Notes under the pieces: generated by a model
Seen by the model: the letters and a program-made list of their open reading frames with translations, nothing else
The model's database searches: none
Told to the model about the DNA's origin: nothing
Assembly (NCBI GenBank): GCA_033063855.1
Contig: CP093831.1
Span: 14,012,001 to 14,076,000, forward strand
DNA length: 64,000 nt
DNA from: Smittia aterrima
Taxonomy: Eukaryota > Arthropoda > Insecta > Diptera > Chironomidae
Direction of reading: 5' to 3'
Translations under genes and position numbers: made by a program
Part shown: positions 38,401 to 49,301 of the stretch, piece after piece
Layout of the letters: each line of letters opens with the position of its first letter
How positions within the stretch are numbered: position 1 is the first letter of the stretch

Positions 38401-41400
38401 GATTTAAACTTAAACATCAAGAATTTACATAAATTTTATCATCGTCATTCTTTTGATATCATTTGGCGGACAGATTGACAATGTGTCTGTCTTGTTTTCA
38501 ATCGGAGGCTCGTTCCTCGCGATCTGCGCGTTTTGCCAATTATCGTGAGAAGTCACAGAGGTTCATGTGACAAAAACTCATTATCATCAAGTAATTAAGT
38601 TAATCACTCCAATTAACAGGTCGGCAAGGAATCAAATCTCATTCTGATTAGCAACAAGTGTGTTTCCAAAAATATTTGCAATCATCAAATTTGTCATCTT
38701 CGGATGTTCCTCTCACAAGTCAATACATTAGTCAATCTACACAAAAATTTGCTTATCGGGCAATCAATCAACGTTTTATACTTTTCACTTATCACAATTC
38801 GTCAAAGATTTAAATTGGCCACGGAGGAGATGTGTCAGGCGAACGGATGGTTTGCGACTGAAATGTGTGAAGATTGTTTTGCTTTTTCTCTGTTTTCGTG
38901 GTGTGTGAGCGCGAGAAATAAATATTCGCGGTTTTGTATTTCAATAGCATTTGGAGAATACAAAGAAACGACGAGTTCACCTGTTAGCAGCTCTCTCTCT
39001 AATTGAAATGATGAAATGAATGTTCTGAACAAACAAGGATTGCTCCTGGTTGTTTAAAAAGATGATCAAGTCGCCTTCGTATTTCTTATCAATTAGTTTC
39101 ACAATGAAGTCCTTCGCCATTCAAATTTCGTTAATTCGTTTCATCAACAATTCATTTAACTCGATCCCGTTGTTTACACTTCGAGCCACATTTTTTAGAA
39201 AAACAATTTGAGTTTATTGAAAAGTTAATTTTCATTTGAAACAAAATGCGTTCTTCTAGCGAAATTCATTCATGAATCGTAGGTTTGTTTACGCTTTTAA
39301 GAATCTTGACTCTCTTGATATCTGGGTAACAAAAACAAGATGAAATAAAGAAAAGATCAAGAGAATTACGACGCAGGTTTGAAATGTGATCAGTTGGCAT
39401 CGCGAGGGCACGTCTTTTGTTTTTCATTCGACATCGCAAGAAAATGTTTGAACGCCATCTGGTTTCGCACAGCGATTCACTCGATAGAGAAGCTTGGAAC
39501 ATGTCAACAGCATTCTGAATAGATATTTTAGACTTACCGCCTTGCGTTTGTCTGCCTCTGACACGGCTGAGTTTGATCGATGCCTAAACAAATCCATGAC
39601 TTTGAGCATTGGTGATCGAGCCACGTCAGAACGACGAACAGCTGTCACCGTGTGGTAATACTGAGAAGGAGAAACGTCGTCAGATTCTTGTTAGGACTCG
39701 GCATATAACAATCTCTTACCCTCGCGTCACTTCCAGCGTGCGGATGAGCTGAGCCATCCTTCACAGCTTTCTTTGAAGAATTCTCAGGAGCTTCTGCTGA
39801 AGGCTTCATGATTGCTTGTTTCACACTATTCATGATTCCACCGCTGCCTGTGCTCGACGCTGTGCTTTCTTTATCGGAACCAGCCGCCTTTGCAGTTTCC
39901 TTTTCTTTTTTGCCTTCAGAGCCTTTACGACGGAATACATCGAAAAGTGTTGGTCGTTTGTTTGGTGATGCAATTCCTAAAAGAAATCAAAAGTTTTTTT
40001 TAACTGAGTCATCAAAAAGTCAATGGAAACTTACCGTGAATCGTAAATTGGTTTGTGACACCTTCTTCTCCACTCTTGCGTCTCTCCAAGGAGCCTGATC
40101 GACTTCCAAGTCGTTCATTACTTCTAGACAATTTCTCTAACTTCGCAGCTTCTTTCTCCATACGCTTTGCAGTTTCCTTCTTAATTCTAAGCGCATCTTT
40201 CTCGATTCTTAGGCGCTCCTTCTCCTTTAATTTAGCCTCTTTGTCTTGCTTCTTTGACTTTTTGTACTGTTGACTCGATGGTGCACTTTGCGGACGAACG
40301 GAAGACGAACTACCATCGGTTCCATCCTAAAGAGAAGAAATAAAACAAAATAAATATTTGCTCATTTAAGTTGTGGGAGTTGATCGCTGAATTTGCAAGT
40401 CACATTTGAATGAATTTGGATTGATTGCTCGATTTCCCCCTTCCAACTTACACTTTCACCAACGATCCGATTGTTTCTATCAATACTATCACTACTGATG
40501 CTTATTTTATCATCAGCTGTCTTGGCTTGATTTCTTTTAATCCAAACATTCTCGTCGAGCACACGATTAGACTTTTCATTATCCAAAGACTTTGTGCTGT
40601 TGTTGAGAGTTTGAGACGCGCGAACTTCAACGAGAGATGTATCAAAGTAGCGGCGGTCGAGATGAGGATTAAGGAAACCTTGAGGCGAGAAGAAGCTTTT
40701 GACGTTTGCTCGTTCTATTGCTGCTGATGTGCAAGGAAAATGAATTGTTTGTGAATTTTTCTGAGCTGAAACATCTTTCAAAGCTCCTGCTTCGTAGCGA
40801 ATCTTCTTTGGCGAGTGATTAGCGAGAAGCTTTTGATTAGAAGGCGGTGATGGCGTTTTCTTAAGAATTGACACTGGTTGCTTCGGTGGGGTTTCATCAT
40901 TGGCTTTTGTAACAGTGAAACGCTTTTTTGGTGGAGCCTCAATTACGGCTGCAGGCATCTCCACTTCTTCGTCCGTTTCCGACTCTTCCTTGCACTCTGA
41001 AAGTCTCCTCCGTTCGTAGAAAGGAAAGTTACCCGACGATGAATACATATAATCATCGTACGAGTTCCGTTGTAGAACAGAAGATTCAATTAGTTTCGAA
41101 TTAGTCGCTGAAATTGCATTCGTTTCATCAGATGATGAGTTTTTCTTGTGAATTCCGTTGGATGTCGTTGGACCACCATCGCTATCGGAATCATAATCAA
41201 GACCAACAGTTTCTTCCATCTTCTGCATAGAATTGTCAATCTCATTTTCGAATTCATCATCGATGACTTCTGCTGCTTTATTGATTTCATTATCTTTGAA
41301 GAAATTATCTTTCAGCTTTTTGTTAGCCTGCGCGAGCTTCAACTTTCCTGTCGAAATTTCTTTCTTGCCATCGTTTTCCTCAATTATGAGCAGCGTATTG

Positions 41401-41411
41401 TCCTTTTCCAT
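14475..41411 (-). CDS. SNF4Agamma: AMP-activated protein kinase gamma subunit, long isoform
   Basis: Twelve exons (minus): 41411..40452, 40326..40035, 39976..39720, 39660..39538, 36703..36664, 21373..21308, 21245..21178, 17793..17745, 16016..15726, 15668..15493, 15422..15219, 15161..14475; 3213 bp, 1070 residues, all phases matching. The regulatory gamma subunit binds AMP/ATP through four CBS repeats (about residues 625-925) and controls AMPK, the cell's energy sensor. Telling segments: KCYDLVPTSAKLVVFDTQ, GVRAAPLWDS, HRLPVIDPMTGNVLYIL, ERRVSALPMVDSEG, DIYAKFDVINLAAEK, AEVHRLVVVDENEK. The N-terminal half is Ser/Lys-rich and disordered (TLFDVFRRKG, VMDLFRHRSNSAVSEADK, then a Gln-rich exon); the last 145 residues are acidic. 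In Drosophila this gene is loechrig; one long isoform protects neurons. A stop lies in frame just before the ATG. Confidence is very high for the CBS exons and high for the N-terminal chain. Confidence 0.95.
15669..15725 (-). other. Hidden 57-bp in-frame intron in SNF4Agamma
   Basis: The frame runs open across this stretch, but it begins GTGAGT, ends TTCCAG, contains a CTAAT branch-like motif and has the size of the other short introns here. Its length is a multiple of three without a stop. Removing it turns an unusual 19-residue insertion (LRHQRLLSQQSNQ and flanks) into TWRNALNDYVNLVSI, which aligns with the normal linker between CBS1 and CBS2 in fly and human gamma subunits. I therefore treat it as an intron; retention would yield an isoform 19 residues longer. 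Confidence 0.85.
16026..16421 (-). other. Overlapping open frames just upstream of the CBS1 exon
   Basis: Intron sequence directly before the 16016 acceptor stays open in the exon's own frame up to about 16345, with an ATG at 16266 (MHLVFYSNYAGRLVLGGG). A second open frame overlaps it upstream (PPRNFAKHFRKLI). The codon mix resembles coding DNA. Either this is an alternative N-terminus read straight into the CBS exon (no splice), or a frameshifted nested relic, or chance. I could not match it to a family. Confidence 0.25.
18145..18528 (-). CDS. SNF4Agamma: SNF4Agamma alternative first exon (short isoform)
   Basis: ATG at 18528 opens 128 codons up to a GTAATG donor after VQYH (exon low end 18145), phase 0. 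This joins exactly to the shared exon 17793..17745 (LPVADPFLEKVNLSDL) and the CBS exons, giving 1791 bp and a 596-residue isoform. The exon starts MFRRFSLFDSSPPPARIS and is rich in Ser, Pro, Lys and Arg (RSKSLDHS, AKSVTLPP), probably disordered with phosphorylation sites. Its own promoter should lie just upstream (18.53-18.65 kb); I saw no TATA box. The donor is not the best consensus, but no other in-phase donor is near. The frame continues to a stop at 18115 if unspliced. Confidence 0.75.
18529..21177. other. SNF4Agamma intron, 18.5-21.2 kb
   Basis: Intron sequence between shared exons with respect to the longer isoforms, and promoter territory for the isoform starting at 18,528. No gene, repeat or RNA was recognised; short open frames on both strands lack motifs. 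Confidence 0.4.
22491..23642 (-). CDS. SNF4Agamma: SNF4Agamma alternative N-terminal exons (middle isoform)
   Basis: Exons 23642..23498 and 23435..22491 are joined over a 62-bp intron (GTAAGA donor, TAATAG acceptor). The ATG at 23642 (MHGMQHLYRQQ) is preceded by an in-frame stop. The second exon ends KIYNKILKE plus one base and splices in phase to the exon at 21373 (AHMRRASAELAERRR), giving 2631 bp and 876 residues. The chain is Ser/Arg/Asn-rich with repeated basic-Ser motifs (RRGSLDG, RSKSLDV, SRRNSN), likely kinase and 14-3-3 sites. The exon at 36703..36664 ends in the same phase, so the larger exon could also be included in a longer isoform. It is the largest unique N-terminal block after the 41.4-kb one. 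Confidence 0.85.
24995..25453 (-). CDS. Cysteine-rich single-exon protein nested in SNF4Agamma intron
   Basis: An intronless 152-codon gene with ATG at 25453, on the same strand as its host. Cysteines make up about one residue in eight and cluster with Pro and Gly: KCDPCGAACMPVCG, GRACGPVC, WCTPTCEIKKC, and the C-terminus CPRPCIAC. No signal peptide is present, so the product should be cytoplasmic. The high Lys/Arg content and CGP/CDP-like triplets recall male-germline Mst-type and sperm-tail proteins of flies, which are often small, intronless and nested; that is an inference and I do not recognise the family. The strong amino-acid bias over the whole frame and the absence of such bias in other frames support real coding. 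It lies inside the 13-kb intron between 36664 and 23642. Confidence 0.7.
   Translation of the reverse strand: MSGTCRVIPKKPSRTCQRPSKCDPCGAACMPVCGTKNPNLTCRPAGRSWGRACGPVCFKSGQWCTPTCEIKKCLPLKIRGKKLKTLPYGFGVYARKLYPYGLPCVGTFCLPKPSCNKTFYPLLPTKPGKTYSPYTFKTRGPPYTCPRPCIAC
25454..36106. other. Large SNF4Agamma intron, mostly featureless
   Basis: About 10.6 kb of AT-rich intron. I saw no convincing gene on either strand. The longest open frames (31855..32442 from a TTG; 35364..35750 from a GTG) lack motifs. A near-palindrome lies at 26833-26853, and a TATCGATA-type DREF site occurs at about 31673, which may mark enhancer or promoter activity. Pieces such as 34081..34369 (96 codons from ATG) look weakly protein-like but are unsupported. 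Confidence 0.4.
26833..26853. repeat. Short inverted repeat (CACAGACA/TGTCTGTG)
   Basis: Eight-base arms at 26833-26840 and 26846-26853 are perfect inverted copies around a 5-bp centre, embedded in a GTCTGTCTGT run. It could be a protein-binding palindrome or chance. Confidence 0.5.
36107..36235. mobile_element. MITE-like element with 14-bp terminal inverted repeats
   Basis: AGGGATAGTTCTCA at 36107-36120 and its exact inverse TGAGAACTATCCCT at 36222-36235 bound a 129-bp AT-rich non-coding stretch. GTT directly flanks both ends and may be a 3-bp target-site duplication. A perfect 14-bp inverted pair at this distance is unlikely by chance. The interior holds no open frame. No other copy is visible in the window, so the family is unknown. 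Confidence 0.55.
36704..39537. other. SNF4Agamma intron, 36.7-39.5 kb
   Basis: Intron between the Gln-rich mini-exon and the FRHRS exon. A GC-rich patch (TCCGTCCGGCCGGTCG) lies near 37556. No gene or repeat was recognised. Confidence 0.4.
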
Positions 41412-44400
41412 TAGTTTAAATTAGTTTCGTGTCAGGACGCAATTTTTGCGATTTTATTTGTGGCAACGTTCGATGATAACTTTTTATCCTAAAAGGTTTT
41501 GAAGTTATGTTAAAGTTGAGGTTTAATGAAGAAGCTTTAGGCAAAGTCGAACAAAGATTTCGGTTCAAAAATCGATTGAGTCAACAAAAGAGAGTGATGA
41601 GCATACAAACACGCCCACGATTCTTCGTTCACTGCATTGACTCAGATCTTGTCACAATCCAACGAGAATAGCAACGACGATGATGAATTTGTTTTTGATC
41701 ACAGACAATTACATCGAAACAAGTTAGCGCGAAGAGCGAGAAGTCGATTTCTTCTTTTCCTCTTGGCCGAAGATCAAAAATGTTAGTCAACAAATTTGCG
41801 AAAGTCGCTGCCAGAAGGCGAGCTCGAAAATGGGAATCAGCTGTTGGTTAGGACGAAAACGTTTTGCGGGGTTGAAAGTTTCTTCTCTTCAAAATAGAAA
41901 ATCAGTGAAACTCTCATGACGATGAGTGATCGTTTGTCGCGCGAAATCGAATATTTATAGACAACAAGTCTGTTCGAGTCGAGATAAGTTTGTTTGACTC
42001 GGGACAACTGAAAGTATCACGAACCAAACATAACAATGCTTCGATAATATTCATCATAAAAGCCGCATGTGCATGCACTCATCATTAAATGAAGCTTGAG
42101 TTTTGCTATCTCATCGTCACCTCAAAAGCTTTTGCAATTGGAGCGGAACATTCTCCAAGCGATGTTTACGTTCTTTGTTTGCACCTACGAGTTTGTTTGT
42201 TTACTTTAGTCACGTTTGTCTGAATCTTTCTCTCGCTATAGAAAAACTAATCGGCATTACCACGATCATCAGCGAGGAAGTTAGGTGACGCAAGAATTAT
42301 TTGCATTGGCAGTTCTGGAATTTGCAATTATCGTCGCTCGAAACAATGGAAACTTTTTCTTTCGACATGTGTGCAATTTTGTTTGCGCAACTTTCGTCAC
42401 ATGCCGTCGAGAGATAATGAAATCGAAATGCAGTTGCGATTGACACAATATCCGGAATAATCCACGATTATTACATCAATGAAATTGTTACAACGGCAAA
42501 CCCCAACGGCAAACGAGTTTTCCAGCGAGTTTCGATTTGCATTGGCTTGCACATGTTCGAGCGATCAATTTTCTCAGCTGATTGGGTTTCTCTGGTGTTT
42601 GATGATTTCATGCTTTGCTTACTATTACGCGCATGCAATCGGTCACGTGGTGGAAATTTTCCCTCAGCTGACCGCATATGAAATGATTCACAACGAAAGT
42701 AGAGCAACATCGCTTTCAATTACATCGTCAACCGAACGAACGATGATAAAATAGCGAAAGAAAGACGACAATTTATGATATCGCTTTCAATTATCATCGC
42801 CGCGGCAATTACGAGAGGCAGTATTTAATTTTAATGCCACCAACGCTCCTCAAATTTACAACGAGCTCATCAAATCGACTGAACTCTTTCTCGATCATTT
42901 GTAGACCAAAGCGCGCGAGAAATATTTAATTGCGGAGATGGTTTCTCGCTTCGATGTTTACGAATTCAATTGAGACTTACTTTTAAAAGTAGAACGAATT
43001 GTGGAGACTTCACATCGATTTCCTGCTTTTGATATCAGGACTCATTGTCAACAAAGAGGTTCTGATTGATTCGCATGCGCTCGAGGAGAATTTTTATTAA
43101 TCTCAAGTTAAAATCGTCACGCGACTTGATTATGAAAGAAGCTTTCTGTGCAATATGAACTTGAAATAACTCGTTTTGATGCTGACATCACTCAAGGGCG
43201 CATTGCAAGTCACAAATCCCTGGACAGTTGCGTAATCGAATGAATAATGAGATGAGATATTAGAGGGAACAAACTTTTGTCAGTTGCAATTTTTTTCTAT
43301 CTCTAAACATTTCAGTTTAATCAGATGAGCAACCCGCAAAGTTGCTTGATTACCTATTCTTTATTTATTGGCTTTCTCGCCATAAATTTCGCTGGGTGAC
43401 TGCACAGTTTAATTAACTTCTTCACACGCAACAAGCTTCGCGACGAATCATGATGGTTTACCGCAATGCGACGCACGGCCAAGCCAATACAAACAATGAT
43501 TCAGAATTGTTAGTAACTCGCCAATATTAGAAAAGAAAAAAGAGTTTTGTCAACTTTAAATTCATTGACTTTGTTGCCCTTGAAAATTAAACTGGATAAG
43601 AGTGTCAGCTGGTTCTCGTCACTCGTCGTTCATTTCGAAGCCGCTTGATCGAATGCTTGTGCCGCCGCGCGTTTTAAACGAGCGAGTGGGTCACGTGAAT
43701 AGAAACTTCCCTCGAAGCGAAAGAATTTCAATGAAAATATAATCGCGCTTCTCAATTAAAAATCGATAGACGTTGAAGCTTGGAAATTGAACTAAAAACT
43801 ATTCCACCAGCTAAACATTGTTGCAAGATTTTTTCTCTGTTTTCGATCGTTTCTAAAACGAAAAAGTTCATCGCGATATGGAACTTTGCTGCATATTTCG
43901 AATTGTTTAAGCGCTATTCAAGATATTCGCGAGGCAAAGCATTTCTTATTTTACTGAAACACGAAAGTTTTTCAAGCGCCTTCGTCACGACTTTAAATTG
44001 CAAGCTTTTCTTCACCTATTTTCACGCCACAAGCCAATAAAACCTTTCGTGAATCTAAGTCAAAGAAAACTTTGGCAACAACGCATTATCGTCAACCACA
44101 GCTGATTTTGATTGATTGCTCAGCGAAATGAAATTGGCAAACTCTCTTTGGTTGATTCTAACTGTCAATTGAGACCCTTGAAATGATTCACACGCGTAAT
44201 TACACAACGCAACGTTATCAACATTGCCAGATGACGAAATCGAAATCGACGCAATAAGAGCGCAATCAATGAAGTGGAATCTCCGTCAAAAGTTGAAGGT
44301 CACCGCAGTAGAATGTAAAACTGGAAAAGACTCAAAAGATGTTTTCGAAATATAAAAAGTTCTCAGCGCAATGGCGACGTTGCCAGGGAACTTTAAGAAA

Positions 44401-46461
44401 TTTAATATTTCATGCGGGCTCAGACTTGTTTTTTGCTCAATTCTCATTGAAATTTAACGATTAGATTACTTGAAGCTGGACGGATAATTTGGATTGAATA
44501 TCTTGAAGATAAGATTCAATCCGTGCCCTTCAGCAAGTTCTATTTGAGTTAACTTCTTAATCTTTCAGTTGCCACTTGAATCAAGTTCATTATTTTAACT
44601 CAAGAAGCCTTGTTTGCCTTTTGATAATTGCGAAGAAAATCACGGCTTTAATTCACCGGAAAACAAACAAGACCGGTAAGAAAAAGAACATTTTGTGCTC
44701 GTTCTACAGTCAAGCATTTGAGTTCTGTTGACTCTACGAGGCCCATTTTGCGAAATAATCCCAAGGCGGCTTGAAAGCTTTTCCGTGACAATATTTTATG
44801 TAATCAATCTTGAGAAGCTGGAAAATGCGATACCACGCTGACTCAATCAAATAAAGAAATTCAGCGCCTTGTTCCATAAGTTCAGAGCAGCTCCAAATCT
44901 ATAAATAGAGACTCGCGGAAAACATAAATATTTCTGAATATTCTCATGTTTTTCGTTCTCATCTTGCCCTGATTTTTCCTTCGTTAATATTTCTGGGCGC
45001 GTGTGAACACAAAACTAATTTCCCGTCGACTGGGAGACGCTTCAAAAAACTCGAAAGCAACCGAGACAAATTTTAATGAATTAGCAATTCATTAAATGAA
45101 AATTTGCAAAGCAAAGTGAAAATCTGTTGACGTTTCCCAAAACTTTGATTGAGTATCTTCGAAAATGAAAAATCAATTGGGAAGCCGCATGTTCGTTGTT
45201 CTCCTTTCTTCGCTAGCGAAGCACGCAACGTTGCCTGGTCTGTTGACCTTTAGGAGACCGAAAGAAACGACGTAACGAGCTCTAATTAGCTAAATTAATT
45301 GCCGTCACAGTGTCACTCGCTAGTGTCCATTGGAGTGGACGATAAACAAATTTCAGAAAACAGTGGTGCCTTGAAGGTCGTAAAACTGTCCCAAAGCTGT
45401 TTATCTAAAGGAAAAGCTTGTTAGTTTATTTCACTGATGATTCGCACAATCCACAAATTACTTTTGAAGTGAGCTCTGTTTACAATCCGTTCAAGCGGGG
45501 AACTTGAGTGATCGAGTTTCATGGAAAACTTCTCTTGGACTTCGCCTTGTTGCGTTGGCGTTTGAGTCTTTTATGAATGAAAAGTTTTAAATGTCAGACT
45601 CCCGACTTAGCTTTTGCGACAATTCAACATCAAAATAGAATTTATTTGAAAAAAAATGTTTTTCCTTTCGATTTTGAAATTGAAAAGAATTTTCAATGTC
45701 GATTCATCGATAATTCGTTCAATTTAGCTCTGAATGATTTTTTAGGGATTTCTATTCGAAGAAAAGAACATTCAAGTTGTCTCTTTGTAAACTTGTTAGC
45801 CTTTAAAGAAAGCCCTTCAATAAATTTAAATTTAAATGATAAATTATGTATTTCTTGCTTGATGTTTGATCAGACGAGGGCGAGGAATGAAAACTCCAGA
45901 CATTCGCAGTCATTTGTCGCCTATTTTTGATCTCGAAGGAAAGTCGATTGAAAGCGTCTTCGACATCGAAACAATTTTATTTATAGAATTGCATTAATCA
46001 ATACAAATTGGTGTTAATTAAACAATTTTCATCGTTCGCTTTGACTCACGAGTTAGGGAAATCGGCTTTCTGTTTCAATCCACTTGGCTTTGCTGTTCCA
46101 AGTCGAAACGACCAATTGTCATAACAACAAATTCCTCTCAATTGAGAGGAACCGAAAACAACAAAAGCTTTTCATTTTTCTAACTTAATGTTTGTCTCAC
46201 AATTCAATTGAATCGATTATAAGCATGAGCCTGTGTCGGAGGCAAATCAATTCCGTCTCCTCGATGGATAATTGGCATGGCTAAGAGGTCGAAGCAATTA
46301 CAAAACGTTAGAAAATGATTTGAGTGTGCTGAACAAATCGATGACAAAATCTTTGTTATTCGCTAAGAGCTAAGCTTAAAATAATGTGAAGAACTTGCAA
46401 TGATTCAGACTCAACTTGACGTCAAAATGACTGAGCAAAAATATTATTTTCATTAATTTAC
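41412..46461. other. Upstream region of SNF4Agamma long isoform
   Basis: Five kilobases without a recognisable gene, probably promoter and intron sequence of still longer SNF4Agamma transcripts. It contains the 20-bp palindrome at 46132. A GTAAGT donor on the minus strand at about 42980 could end a non-coding first exon. Open frames are short. Confidence 0.4.
46132..46151. repeat. Perfect 20-bp palindrome
   Basis: TTCCTCTCAATTGAGAGGAA reads the same on both strands. It lies about 380 bp downstream (minus-strand sense) of the candidate first exon at 46.5 kb. It may be a dimeric protein-binding site or a hairpin. Confidence 0.7.
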
Positions 46462-46527
46462 TTCGTTATCAAACTCATCGTTCGACATTCCTTCATCGTC
46501 TTCTTCTTCCCACTCGATGTCTTCCAT
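46462..46527 (-). CDS. Candidate SNF4Agamma alternative first exon, acidic
   Basis: ATG at 46527 begins 22 codons (MEDIEWEEEDDEGMSNDEF then DNE) that end in phase 0 at a GTAAAT donor (46461-46456). No splice acceptor lies just before the ATG, so it looks like a first exon. It is on the same strand as SNF4Agamma and phase 0 fits the shared exons starting at 40326, 39660, 36703 or 17793. The strong acidic bias and the donor support a real exon; assignment to SNF4Agamma rests on position and phase only. Read through, it stops two codons later. Confidence 0.4.
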
Positions 46528-49301
46528 TTCACAAACAAAGAGAGACAATAAAAACTTTCCCTTCCTAGCTTTATTCACTCGAGTTTTCCGCACTAAACTA
46601 AAAGCACTTCGACCTGCTCCAAAGTTCGCCCTCGACAAAGGAGCCGACAAGAGCTGCCACCCAGCGAGCGAGCGGTAATCAATTGTTCATGATATTTAAG
46701 GGAAAAAGCGCTGCGATGGCAGTTGGCAACATAAGTCGATGGCTTGTTTACCAGACAGCGAGCAAAGCCAAATGGAAATGTGATTAATATTTAGATTTCT
46801 GAAGCTCATTGCCGATTTTCTGCATCATAAAGCCCTGCACTTCAAAAACATTTCATTTCGACGTTTCTGTGACGATAACAATAAGTTTTTCGTAAATTTG
46901 TTTCGTCGAGTCGTTATGTGCCGATGGAAAAGTTCGAGGCAACCAGATGGATACTTGAATATTCTTTTATTTAATGAGTGAGATCTTGGAATAGTTTCTA
47001 GAGGGATTTTCACCTTTTTAATGACAAGGTTTTGGACACCGAAGAGTCAAAAGTTTTTCCACTAGACATCGATGAATAAATTAGAAACTCGTGTGAAAAT
47101 CAATTTTTCAATTTGTCGATTAGCAGCTTGTCGATGTCGTTATCAGCGTCAATTGAGTGGGACATGAAAGTTCAAACGGAAAGTGTCAAGGTTATAGCTT
47201 TTCCAGCCTCATTGATTGTATCGTGTGTTGCAATCAATTTTCTTTTATCGCTTTACTCATCAGAAAACCTGTCAGAAGCCTAGGAAATGCCGACAGGTAA
47301 AATCGATTTTGATGTCAGTACTGTGGAAAAAGTTGAACTCATTTCTCCACCGATATCACGAAAACCAACTTAATCAACTCTATGATTACGATAACAGCAG
47401 GCAATGAGAAAATGACAGTAATTTTCGTAGCCTGCAGGTCACGGAGACAGTGACGACAAAGTAAGTCGAAATCGATCGCATTTCCTTATTCGCGATACTT
47501 CAATGTTTTCATCAAAAAGAAGTTCAACGAACTGCTTATTTGTAGTGTACCAACAAAAAATTTGTGTCGCTTCCATTTCACTTCCAGGTCTTCGATGATC
47601 TCATGGCGATTTGATTCGAACGCGTGCAGGAAGAATTCTCCGACTTTGTAAACAACGATATCTTTGTGAGCGGAATAAAACGGATCGTGAATGACAGAAA
47701 GAAAAGCCTGAATCATTTAAAAGGCAACAAAGTCTTGTCTTCTCTTACTTTTTAAGCGATAAAAACTTATTTCAACAACCCGAGGTTCCCCACAAAAAAA
47801 AATGAAAGACGATAACGTTGAGTTTTAAAATCTTTTCTCTTATCATAAGACTGAAGCACACAAGTCTGCGAACGACGTTCATAAGGAGAGGAAAGGTTGT
47901 CAGACTTTCATTGTACAGAAACCTACATTTAACTACTTAGCCCCTTCTACAAATAAAATAATTGCGATCGGAAAAGTTTGTTTTTCATTCCATCTCGCTC
48001 GCATGATCATCGCTTTCTCAGTTTCTTTCGCTTTAACAACACGTCCAGCTGACTTCGTTTTACTGATTCATTGCGCGATGTTTGCTGTTCGAATCGCTTT
48101 TTAATCGAGAAGCAACGGAACAAAGTAAAATTTCTGTCTGACCGAAAACTTCTTCTTTGACTTTGTTTGCTGGCTGTCTGATATGAACGAGAGAGATTGT
48201 ACAACAAATTAAATTTGCTGTTATCATGTCCATTTGATGTTTACATTAATGTTTTCTATTAGCACTTAACTTAGATTCAAAGGAAACTCTTTGTTCGATT
48301 TGCCTAAATTTCTGTTTTAGTGTGGAACACTCACCCGGATCTGTTCGCTGACTAATCTTCAGCTAAGCGATAAGATTAATCCCGAAGTTTAGTTGTGAGA
48401 ATTTCAACAACATGCGAGCAACACAAACTGCGCTTATATTTTTTATTTGTGAATCAATGAATGATGGCCAGATAACTCTTTTCTAATTTATTCTTTCAGA
48501 TTCTTTATGATCTATTCGCAAAATCTAATCCGTGGCCTCTTTTTTTTAACACTGTTCGATTCCTTTTATGACTTTTCTCTTTTAATTTCGATTAGACCGC
48601 GATAAAATAAACGATTCTCGAGCGATCAACACAATTCTTGAACTAGAAATTTTGTTATTTTCCTTTGCTTTGACGGAACTTTCCGCGATCACAACGATTT
48701 CATTCGCGAAACTGATAGCGAACAGTGAACTAACTTTCAAGAAAAACACTCAACAATAGACTGAATAAAACTAGATCTTCTATTGCAATTTAATGGTTTT
48801 GATTTGGGATACACCGAAAAAACTCCACTTCACTGAAATATTTTCTTTTCGTTATTTGTGTTCGACTTATAAGATTCTCTTATGGTTCTTTTGTTTGTGA
48901 GAAGCCATTCTAGTTCTTAATTAATCTATGAGAATATTACTTCGGTTCAAAGCGGTTCAAAATCTGGAGAAGCGGCTCAAAGCAATGCGCCGCCACTGTT
49001 TTAATCAATGCGCGAAGTTTTTGAAAATAAGAAACGACACATCTTTTCATGCCTTTCTTATGCTTTCAATTGCTGACCGAACATTTAAAAAATGAAACCA
49101 AACAAATGCAAACTTGTTTCGTTCTTTTCGAACCTTTGTTTCTTCTCGAACTTTCCCCAAAGCTACAGCAACAATTTTCCTTCGTTTTCCTTGTATTTTG
49201 TTTATTTCGCTCCTCGCCATAACGAGAAGAGCTTATGACGCGTGAACCTTGCAAACTCAGCTAATGGACACAAATTGTCACGTATCTCATATTTTACTTA
49301 C
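46528..49301. other. Region between candidate exons, 46.5-49.3 kb
   Basis: Mostly featureless AT-rich DNA. The exception is 47486..47716 on the minus strand, where a 76-codon frame from ATG 47716 (HDPFYSAHKDIVVYKVG, then HEIIEDLEVKWKRH) has coding-like codons; downstream of it a second frame reads FVELLFDENIEVSRIR. No family was recognised. Confidence 0.35.
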
